Shown piece by piece: positions 1 through 5,596 of a stretch of 5,719 nucleotides of DNA. The notes below the pieces were generated by a model. That model saw only the letters and a program-made list of their open reading frames with translations, made no database searches and had not been told where the DNA came from. The position numbers and the translations under genes are program-made. Position 1 is the stretch's first letter. Each line of letters starts with the position of its first letter. The stretch covers positions 1 to 5,719 of the forward strand of contig JAFAWN010000101.1 of the NCBI GenBank assembly GCA_019241735.1, in the 5' to 3' direction. The stretch is from Terriglobales bacterium. GTDB taxonomy: Bacteria; Acidobacteriota; Terriglobia; Terriglobales; Acidobacteriaceae.

Positions 1-631
1 CACCGGCGAAGGCGCTCTTGACTTTGGCCGCCACGCCGATCACGGTGAACAGTTCTCCATCAATGTTCAGTTCCTTGCCGATCGCATCCTCATTCTGAAA
101 CAGTTCTTCTGCGGCGTCGGCGCCGACCAGAATAACCGGGGCCCGGCGTTCCTCGTCGGAACTGGTAAACCAGCGGCCAGATGCAATCTGCAAATCGAAA
201 ACATCCTTCCATGATGCACTGTCGCCCTCGAGCAGGGTGTTCTTAACCTTCCGGCTGCCGTATTTGACTACATAACTGCCCACACCAAATTCCGCACGCT
301 GGAAGCGGACGCCCACGCTCGCCGCTTTTACGTGCGGCAGTTGCGCGATCGCCTCATAGTCATCAATTGTCAGCTCCTTGCGCGTGCGCATTTCCTCTTT
401 GAGGTGGCCGAAGGTCAGGGGTTCAATGTGAAAAGCAAATATAAGATTTGAGCCCAGGCTGGTGATGGAATCCGTAACGTTGTCATTGAGCGCGCGGACC
501 ACGGACGACATGCCGATGACGACTGCTACTCCGATGACAATGCCGAGGACGGTGAGGGCGGACCGCAGTTTGTTGCTGCGGATGGTGTCCACCGCCATCC
601 CGACAATCTCCCCGTAATCACTTTTGCGCAT
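1..631 (-). CDS. MacB-like ABC transporter permease, N-terminal part (gene continues past the left edge)
   Basis: Only the first 210 codons are present. The start is the ATG whose complement is at 629-631; an in-frame TAG three codons upstream (638-640) rules out a longer N-terminus, and a weak AGG precedes the start. The N-terminus has the usual MacB/FtsX-type layout: a short cytoplasmic helix, the SNKLRSALTVLG motif (residues 19-30) and a first membrane helix at about 24-46. A periplasmic MacB_PCD-type domain follows, with LTIDDYEAI at 87-95 and a GKELNIDGELFTVIGV segment at 185-200. The C-terminal three membrane helices would lie off the left edge. By family knowledge, such permeases work as dimers with a cytoplasmic ABC ATPase and couple ATP hydrolysis to periplasmic movements in export or lipoprotein trafficking. 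The substrate is not readable. It is last in the visible operon, 56 bases behind the glycosyltransferase gene, and is clearly paralogous to the permease at 2224-3453. Macrolide export itself should not be assumed. Confidence 0.93.
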   Translation of the reverse strand, partial: MRKSDYGEIVGMAVDTIRSNKLRSALTVLGIVIGVAVVIGMSSVVRALNDNVTDSITSLGSNLIFAFHIEPLTFGHLKEEMRTRKELTIDDYEAIAQLPHVKAASVGVRFQRAEFGVGSYVVKYGSRKVKNTLLEGDSASWKDVFDLQIASGRWFTSSDEERRAPVILVGADAAEELFQNEDAIGKELNIDGELFTVIGVAAKVKSAFAG

Positions 632-687
632 CGCAACCTAAGAATTCTGGCGTTCGAGGGCACAACTAATCAAAATTGCAGCTGCTT

Positions 688-2208
688 TTACCCAAAGTTC
701 TGAAAAGTTTTCCAGAATTCCGGCCATGTTTTTTGCAGCCCGCCGCAAACAAACACTTCCTGATGCTCCTCGCTCTCCTCGTTCTGCACGCCGAGAGAAT
801 TGCCGGTGTAGCCAGCGACACGGCACGAGACAAAAGTCTTATCCACGTACCCGTGCGACAGGCCTAGCACTATGAGCGTAGATGGCGGTGGAACCGGATA
901 GCCGCGTAACCAGGCCGAGTTGGTTCCGCTGATGGGGACGGGCAGATGATAGGCCGGCCCCAAAATTTCGATTGCGCCCTGCTCGCCATAATTTCCCACT
1001 ACAACTCCCACGTCCTCTTGCTGCTCTGGCGGCAGGGAATTGCGCACCGCGGCAACGGTCCCCACAAGTTCATCCCACCCGATTTCCTCGCGCAGGTCGC
1101 CGTTATTCTTAAGGGCGAGATCCATGAGCCGGCCGCTCGAAGCTATAGGCAGGATAAGCGCACAAGCGAAGATTCCCAGGGCCGCGAGTCCAACGAAAAA
1201 CGTAGCCTCAATGGCACGGCGTCTGAGCCTTGGCAGGGTCTCTAACCAGCGCTCGCTCATGGTTGCTCCCGTTGCCATCAGCACGGGATACGCGCCTCCC
1301 AGGTAATAGCCGCGTCCTTTGCCGGCCAAAAACAAAAGGAGCGGGATGAAATACATCCATGCCAGAAGCCGGTAACGCGGGCTGCGAAGGAAACCGAATA
1401 TTCCGGCAATCCACAGCGGGGCAGCAAACAAATTAGTGCAGACAAGAAATTGATCGCGCAGAAAACCGCTGGTTCGTCCCTGGCGCACGTCTCGGATGTG
1501 AATATGCTGAAGAAAGTGAAGGGAGATAAACCCATGGCGGATCTGCCACCACAGATTCGGAGCAAAAATCAATAGCGCCAGTCCCATTCCGCCCCAGACC
1601 CACGGACTTTGCAGAAATCGCCGTACACGGGTAAGCAGCACTCCGCCCATTATCCCGGCAATCAAAAACATCATTGTGTATTTCGTCTGCAGGCCGAGCC
1701 CTATGGTTGCGCCGATCGCCAGCCACCAGCGAGGATTTTCCGATTCGAGAAGGCGAATCATGAAATACGCAGTCAGCGTCCACCACAAAAAATCAAAAGT
1801 CGTGTATTGAAATTCGGTGCCTTCAAAAATTGGTAGCGGCGACAAAGCCACCGCCAGTGCGGCGCCAATTGTGGCGAGCCGCCCCCCGCCGAGTCGCCGC
1901 GCCATCATTCCCGTGACCACAATCGCGGCTGCCTGGGCGATGACCGAAAACATGCGCAGACCACGCATGGAGAGTCCGAAAATTCCCATGCTGAGGCGCT
2001 CCACGAACGGCGTCAACGGAGGATACGGAACGAATCCCCAGTCCAGATGTCGAGCGTCGCTGAGCACCTGCAGTTCATCGCGATGGAAACCGTAGCGCCC
2101 GTTGGTCAGAACGTGGAGCAGGACAATCGCCAATGCAATGGAAATCAGCGCCAGAGTGCTGTTGCGCGACTGACGAGCGTTTTCGAAGGTCCTGGTCTCA
2201 GTAAGCAT
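688..2208 (-). CDS. GT39-like integral membrane glycosyltransferase (PMT/ArnT-type)
   Basis: A 506-residue polytopic membrane protein. After a short hydrophilic N-terminus comes a membrane helix at about 19-36, then the first periplasmic loop with R43-D44-E45 in a FHRDELQVLSDARHL context and the PYPPL segment at 61-65. These are typical of bacterial GT39/PMT_2 enzymes, where the acidic pair is the presumed catalytic and metal site. Further hydrophobic helices run to about residue 357, with LGLQTKYTMMF at 171-181. A soluble, presumably periplasmic C-terminal domain (about 360-506) contains VVGNYGEQGAIE (403-414) and an ISGTNSAWLRGYP segment (426-438), also usual in this group. The family uses polyprenyl-phosphate-linked sugars as donors and transfers to protein, lipid or glycan; the acceptor here is unknown. 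The gene starts 15 bases after the upstream permease stop, with only AGAG as a poor ribosome-binding site, so translational coupling is plausible. Confidence 0.93.
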   Translation of the reverse strand: MLTETRTFENARQSRNSTLALISIALAIVLLHVLTNGRYGFHRDELQVLSDARHLDWGFVPYPPLTPFVERLSMGIFGLSMRGLRMFSVIAQAAAIVVTGMMARRLGGGRLATIGAALAVALSPLPIFEGTEFQYTTFDFLWWTLTAYFMIRLLESENPRWWLAIGATIGLGLQTKYTMMFLIAGIMGGVLLTRVRRFLQSPWVWGGMGLALLIFAPNLWWQIRHGFISLHFLQHIHIRDVRQGRTSGFLRDQFLVCTNLFAAPLWIAGIFGFLRSPRYRLLAWMYFIPLLLFLAGKGRGYYLGGAYPVLMATGATMSERWLETLPRLRRRAIEATFFVGLAALGIFACALILPIASSGRLMDLALKNNGDLREEIGWDELVGTVAAVRNSLPPEQQEDVGVVVGNYGEQGAIEILGPAYHLPVPISGTNSAWLRGYPVPPPSTLIVLGLSHGYVDKTFVSCRVAGYTGNSLGVQNEESEEHQEVFVCGGLQKTWPEFWKTFQNFG

Positions 2209-2223
2209 GCTGCTCTGGGAAAT

Positions 2224-3453
2224 TTACAATTCGAAGCGCAATGCGGCTATAGGATCGAGCCGGGCCGCGCGTTTTGCCGGGTACACCCCGAAAAACAATC
2301 CCACGCTGGTGGAAACAAGCAGCCCGGCACCCACCGCCCAGAGTTTTATCTCAGATGGCATTCCAATCAGCGCGGTAATAGTTTTGGCGACGGCGATTCC
2401 CATGAGGACGCCGAGAATTCCTCCGACCAATGCCATAGTGGATGATTCGATGAGAAATTGCGTCTGCACATCGCGGCGGCGAGCGCCCACCGCCTTGCGG
2501 ATCCCAATCTCCCGCGTGCGCTCGGTCACTGAAACCAGCATGATATTCATGATCACGATGCCGCCCACTAATAAAGAAATTGCGGCGATCGCAATCATCG
2601 CAATAAAGAATGTGCTGCTCAGATTCAACCATAACCCCAGAAAGCTGGCATTAGTTTCCGCGGCGAAACTGTCAGGCTGTCCGGGCCGGTCGTGCCGGCG
2701 GGCGCGCATGATCGCGCGCGCTTCATCAATAGCAATCCCTAACTGGCTGCCCACTCCATTTGCCTTCCCTGAAATGCGGATGCTGCTGTGTGTTCCAAAC
2801 TGCTTGAGGTAGGTGGTGATGGGAATGAGAACGTAATTATCCAGGCTCTGGCCCAGAGTCTTCCCCTGTTTCTTACCCACACCGACCACGTTGTATAGCT
2901 GCCCTTCGATCCGAATTTCTTTTCCGATGGGGTCGGTGCCCGGGAATAAATTCTCGACAATATCGGTGCCGATCACCGCCGCATTGGAGCGATTGTTTTC
3001 GTCATTTTGATTGATCATGCGACCTGAGGTCAGATCGAGATCGAGGATCTGCGGCATGGACGGAGTGAGTCCGCGGATCCATGAATCATTGATTGCCTGC
3101 TCACCATATTTCACGTGTCCGGCGAAATTTGTCACCGAAGCTCCCAGCATCGAGCAGTGCCGGCAGGATTCTAGGACGGCCTGATAGTCCTCCATAGTGA
3201 TGTTCTTGCGCCGCTCACCTTCCACCAACTGATCAATGTTGGTGACCACCGGGGTCACTTTGCTGATGATGAATACGTCCGCGCCCAGTCGGAATATTTT
3301 TTCCGCCACGTAGCGGTCAATGCCGGCAACGAACGTCACCACCGTGATGACCGCCGCCACGCTGATCACCACTCCTAGAAGTGTGAGCACGGAGCGGAGT
3401 TTGCTTCCCCACAGCGTCTGCAACGAAATGCGAATGGCTTCTAGGATGGTCAT
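2224..3453 (-). CDS. MacB-like ABC transporter permease, complete
   Basis: A full-length 409-residue permease with the four-helix MacB/FtsX topology: TM1 about 21-44, a large periplasmic domain about 45-275, then TM2 about 282-306, TM3 about 336-360 and TM4 about 371-391. Diagnostic motifs are the N-terminal SKLRSVLTLLGVVISV, the cytoplasmic loop ERTREIGIRKAVGARRRDV (311-329) that contacts the ATPase in this family, and the C-terminal YPAKRAARLDPIAALR (391-406). It has no ATPase domain, so it is a stand-alone permease rather than the fused MacB of enterobacteria, and needs a separate nucleotide-binding subunit not encoded in this window. The periplasmic domain carries a C97-R-H-C100 pair. No convincing Shine-Dalgarno precedes the ATG. 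It lies 41 bases behind the hydrolase gene and 15 bases ahead of the glycosyltransferase gene. Family assignment is very secure; the transported substrate is unknown. Confidence 0.96.
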   Translation of the reverse strand: MTILEAIRISLQTLWGSKLRSVLTLLGVVISVAAVITVVTFVAGIDRYVAEKIFRLGADVFIISKVTPVVTNIDQLVEGERRKNITMEDYQAVLESCRHCSMLGASVTNFAGHVKYGEQAINDSWIRGLTPSMPQILDLDLTSGRMINQNDENNRSNAAVIGTDIVENLFPGTDPIGKEIRIEGQLYNVVGVGKKQGKTLGQSLDNYVLIPITTYLKQFGTHSSIRISGKANGVGSQLGIAIDEARAIMRARRHDRPGQPDSFAAETNASFLGLWLNLSSTFFIAMIAIAAISLLVGGIVIMNIMLVSVTERTREIGIRKAVGARRRDVQTQFLIESSTMALVGGILGVLMGIAVAKTITALIGMPSEIKLWAVGAGLLVSTSVGLFFGVYPAKRAARLDPIAALRFEL

Positions 3454-3494
3454 GGGAATTCAATGCGACTGGCTTTTGCCGGGAATCCTGAGGG

Positions 3495-4679
3495 TTATCG
3501 AGTTTCATCTCCGAGTTGCTTCAGCTTTCGTTCCACATTAGCTCGGATTCCATTACGCAATTGCTCGGGGTCAGTAGTGTCGGATTGCAGGAGTTCCAAC
3601 GCCTTTTTCGCATTTTGACGCGCCAGATCGTTCTGGCCATCCCCAAGATACGCGTCGGAGAGGCTGTCATAAGTATTCGGCGAGTTGGGATAAGCAGCAA
3701 CGTTAAGCTTCAGAATTTCAATCGCACCCTTTTTATCTCCGGCTTGTGCATGCTCATATCCTAGATAGTTGACCAGGTCCTCGCGAAACAAACTCGCTTT
3801 GGGGTCCTTCTGGCGGGCCTCCACAAGCATCCGCATTACTTTCGCCGGGCCGCCCGGCTGATCAATCAAGTCGAGGGTTTGCACTTCCTGCGGGATCGGT
3901 TGCAACTCGCGAGACACCGGCGCATGTCCAGGCGTCTTAACCAGCGTGGTCACGAACCAATCCACAATCAACCCCGGAAGCTCGGGGTGGGGCGCGAACA
4001 TATCCGCCCCATGCCCTCCGTTCGTATAATGGACAAATTTCTTGCCGGGATTCGGGGATAGACTGTAGAGCCACTCTATCGCTGTAACGATTGGCTTAAA
4101 TTCATCGTCATCCGCAACCGCGAAAAACACCGGCAGGTTCGGAGAGTTGCGCAAGAACTGCCGTCCATCAAAATTGGTGTTACCGGAAAGCAGCACCAAA
4201 GACTTCACCTCTGAATGGCGGCGCGCCGCTTGAATTGCGTTATTGACCCCGCAACTTGCTCCTCCTACGCCAATCACGTTACGCGTCACTTCAGGCTGCG
4301 AAACCAGATATTGAAATGCAGCATCGATATCGCCCGGCCAAAGTTGGAGCTCGGTCTGGCCTTCCTGCTGAGGTGTCAGTTTGTCGTAGCGCTCGCCGCC
4401 ACTTTCGCCGAAGCCCCGCAGATCGAAAGTAAAGACATTAATTCCCGACGCGGAAAGCTTTTTGGCCAGATCCTCCCACACTCCGCGCTGGCGATTGCAT
4501 TGATGCAGCAGCAGCACCCCGGGTCCGGTCTTATGGGAGGCGAAGAAAGTGCCTTTGAGTTTCGTCCCGTCGGCGGCGCTTAGAGTTACCTCGCGCGGCG
4601 CCGGTAATGCCTCCGCAGAACAGATTGAAGTGAGCAGAAAAAACACGGCGGCGGCGCGAATGAAGGCGACACGACCCAT
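3495..4679 (-). CDS. Secreted alpha/beta hydrolase (dienelactone-hydrolase-like) with C-terminal TPR repeats
   Basis: A 394-residue exported protein. Residues 1-24 form a signal peptide (basic start, AAAVFFLLTSICSA core, AEA cleavage near 24/25). The cysteine at 20 is not in a proper lipobox, so a lipoprotein is unlikely. Residues about 30-248 are an alpha/beta hydrolase fold: VLLLHQCNRQRGVWEDLA (55-72) near the oxyanion hole, FDLRGFGESGG (85-95), and the nucleophile elbow G140-A-S142-C-G144. The likely acid is in the ADDDEF stretch (189-194, probably D190 or D191), and the likely base is H223 in NGGHGADMF. After a linker, two TPR-like helical pairs follow at about 301-331 and 333-363, then a charged tail. 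Family knowledge points to an esterase or peptidase-type hydrolase; the substrate is unknown. It is the first gene of the minus-strand operon and has the only strong ribosome-binding site in it. The TPR tail suggests a protein partner in the periplasm, which is inference. Confidence 0.92.
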   Translation of the reverse strand: MGRVAFIRAAAVFFLLTSICSAEALPAPREVTLSAADGTKLKGTFFASHKTGPGVLLLHQCNRQRGVWEDLAKKLSASGINVFTFDLRGFGESGGERYDKLTPQQEGQTELQLWPGDIDAAFQYLVSQPEVTRNVIGVGGASCGVNNAIQAARRHSEVKSLVLLSGNTNFDGRQFLRNSPNLPVFFAVADDDEFKPIVTAIEWLYSLSPNPGKKFVHYTNGGHGADMFAPHPELPGLIVDWFVTTLVKTPGHAPVSRELQPIPQEVQTLDLIDQPGGPAKVMRMLVEARQKDPKASLFREDLVNYLGYEHAQAGDKKGAIEILKLNVAAYPNSPNTYDSLSDAYLGDGQNDLARQNAKKALELLQSDTTDPEQLRNGIRANVERKLKQLGDETR

Positions 4680-4684
4680 GAAAT

Positions 4685-4691
4685 ACCTCCC
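4685..4691 (-). promoter_or_regulatory. Strong ribosome-binding site of the hydrolase gene
   Basis: On the minus strand GGGAGGT lies five bases before the ATG at 4679, an excellent match to the anti-Shine-Dalgarno. It fixes the hydrolase start and contrasts with the weak or absent sites before the three downstream genes, as expected if this is the operon's leading gene. The minus-strand promoter should lie between here and about 4800, but no convincing -35/-10 pair was found there. Confidence 0.85.
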
Positions 4692-4750
4692 TAAAAATCG
4701 TTCAGCTGGAGCTTACACAGCAGCTTTAAGCAAACTCAAATTGTAAACGG

Positions 4751-4784
4751 GGATTGTGGTTTCGAAAGGATTGTGATTGGAAAG
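4751..4784. repeat. Degenerate 17-base tandem direct repeat in the divergent control region
   Basis: Two adjacent units begin with the identical GGATTGTG at 4751-4758 and 4768-4775. Each continues with N-TT and ends in a GAAAG or GGAAAG-like tail (4764-4768 and 4779-4784). The second unit overlaps the position where the -35 element of the rnpB promoter should be, and both units lie upstream of the divergent hydrolase operon. Tandem half-sites at this spacing (17 bases, roughly one and a half helical turns) could be a regulator-binding site. That function is inference; the repeat itself is seen directly. Confidence 0.5.
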
Positions 4785-4803
4785 CATTGCATGGTTGCTG
4801 ACA

Positions 4804-4809
4804 TATAAT
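4804..4809 (+). promoter_or_regulatory. Promoter -10 element of rnpB
   Basis: A perfect TATAAT sits at 4804-4809, so transcription would begin near 4816-4818. That coincides with the 5' strand of helix P1 of the RNase P RNA, which begins at 4818. The expected -35 position (about 4781-4786, AAAGCA) does not resemble TTGACA, and there is no TGn extended -10. The promoter may therefore depend on upstream sequence or on an activator, possibly through the repeat at 4751-4784. Confidence 0.75.
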
Positions 4810-4817
4810 GAAGCGTT

Positions 4818-5260
4818 GGTAGCCGGACCGGACGGTCGCTCCTGCCTCGTCAAGGGGCGGGGGAGGAAAGTCCGAACTCCGCAGAGCAGTGTGCCGGATA
4901 ACGTCCGGGAGGCTGGATTCAAATCCAGTCGACGGCCAGTGCCACAGAAAACATACCGCCCCGCTCATTCTGGGAGGAGATCTGAATAACGGTGCTCCCT
5001 CGAGAATGGGCGGGGTAAGGGTGAAAAGGTGCGGTAAGAGCGCACCGCCGCCGCAGCAATGCGGCGGGCAGGGTAAACCCCACACGGAGCAAGACCAAAT
5101 AGGGAGGGAGCCCGCAGCTTCGGTTCCGGGCACGCGCCGGCTCGGCGCGTCAAACCTCCGGGTAGGTCGCTTGAGCCTCGCAGTAATGCGAGGCCCAGAG
5201 GAATGACCGTCCTGCCGGAGCAATCTGGCAGACAGAATTCGGCTTACAGGTCCGGCTGCC
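4818..5260 (+). ncRNA. rnpB: RNase P RNA (catalytic subunit, bacterial class A)
   Basis: This is the ribozyme that trims the 5' leader from pre-tRNAs with the RnpA protein. P1 pairs 4818-4829 with 5249-5260 (12 pairs, one G-U) and P2 pairs 4830-4837 with 5205-5212. The core block GAGGAAAGTCCG is at 4863-4874. P4 pairs 4868-4876 with 5238-5245 around a bulged U at 4871. Other conserved blocks are ACAGAAAACATACCGCC (4944-4960), GGTAAGGGTGAAAAGGTGCG (5014-5033), GGAGCAAGACCAAATAG (5086-5102) and GACAGAATTCGGCTTACAGG (5231-5250). P12 is a long arm (4962-5012). P14 (5048-5067) has a GCAA loop and P18 (5175-5194) a GTAA loop, the GNRA caps that dock on P8. The GGU that binds the tRNA CCA end is at 5161-5163. 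At about 443 nucleotides it is longer than the E. coli RNA, partly through P12 and a GC-rich hairpin at 5132-5150. Ends are set from P1 and the promoter, and could shift by a few bases. Confidence 0.97.
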
Positions 5261-5582
5261 AATAAACAGGTTCTTCGTCCCGTCACTCAAGCGGACCCCA
5301 TCGGGCCACGTAGGCCCAGACGTCCCCGTCTGGGCGGGCAGGTGGGGACACCTGCCGCTACACGGCCATTGGCACGAAATTAAACTCGGTCCGCACTCCG
5401 CTCGGCGTTCCCCCCGCCCCGGCGCATTAGACGTCCATCGCGCTCGTGGTAACGCTGCAAGTTTCCTCCCGAAGAACCTTTGTCGCGAAGTATTAACACA
5501 GCATTCATCTCCGTTTAACCATTTTGCCGCAGCCTCGGGATACGCTTTCCCGTCCCTTCACCCTTTTGCAACACCCAATCTT
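5261..5582. other. Intergenic spacer between rnpB and the phosphodiesterase-like gene
   Basis: Apart from the palindromic element at 5304-5367 no gene or RNA was recognised here. No T-run follows any hairpin, so no standard intrinsic terminator is visible behind rnpB. A TTAACA at 5493-5498 resembles a -35 box (five of six matches), but the sequence 17 bases further on (TAACCA, 5516-5521) is a poor -10, so it is only a weak promoter candidate for the gene at 5597. Short C-rich tracts around 5410-5425 have no clear role. Confidence 0.6.
5304..5367. repeat. Two-armed palindromic element (REP-like) downstream of rnpB
   Basis: There are two perfect hairpins in a row. Arm 1 is 5314-5335 (9-pair stem GCCCAGACG, loop TCCC) and arm 2 is 5337-5356 (8-pair stem GGCAGGTG, loop GGGA). 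They are enclosed by GTAG (5310-5313) pairing with CTAC (5358-5361) and, outside an AC/AC mismatch, GGCC (5304-5307) pairing with GGCC (5364-5367). The fold is a closed three-way junction. The two loops are complementary, and the match extends to GTCCCC (5322-5327) against GGGGAC (5344-5349). This compact form resembles REP/BIME-type dispersed intergenic palindromes. It could also act as an unusual terminator or RNA-stabilising structure for rnpB, though no T-run follows. Whether it is repeated elsewhere cannot be told from this window. Confidence 0.7.
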
Positions 5583-5589
5583 AAGGAGG
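5583..5589 (+). promoter_or_regulatory. Consensus ribosome-binding site fixing a GTG start
   Basis: AAGGAGG lies seven bases before the GTG at 5597. No ATG is available nearby in frame, so this site decides the start of the gene at the right edge. Confidence 0.9.
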
Positions 5590-5596
5590 CTTTCCT

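Noticed and set aside
642..720. Nine-base inverted repeat GAATTCTGG (642-650) and CCAGAATTC (712-720) around the end of the glycosyltransferase gene
   Set aside because: The 61-base loop, the lack of a T-run and the fact that one arm lies in coding sequence make a terminator unlikely. Much of the match is the self-complementary GAATTC, so chance is a fair explanation.
2207..2812. A 201-codon plus-strand open frame
   Set aside because: It is the reverse-strand shadow of the complete permease gene, with low-complexity composition and no family resemblance.
3495..4679. The hydrolase as a lipoprotein, from the cysteine at residue 20 after a hydrophobic stretch
   Set aside because: The residues before it (TSI) do not make a lipobox, which needs a small residue at -1. 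An AEA signal peptidase I site follows directly.
4692..4800. Candidate minus-strand promoter for the hydrolase operon (TTGAGT or TTTACA as -35)
   Set aside because: No acceptable -10 lies at 16-18 bases from either hexamer, so no promoter is called, although one must exist in this interval or overlap the rnpB promoter.
5132..5150. GC-rich perfect hairpin ACGCGCCG/CGGCGCGT considered as a separate repeat or terminator
   Set aside because: It falls inside rnpB between the conserved CAAGACCAAATAG block and the GGU motif, where the P15-P17 arms belong, so it is part of the ribozyme.
4726..5286. A 186-codon minus-strand open frame, with further frames on both strands, covering the rnpB region
   Set aside because: It lies antisense to an unmistakable RNase P RNA, has no ribosome-binding site or recognisable domain, and is arginine- and proline-rich as expected from reading structured GC-rich RNA as protein.
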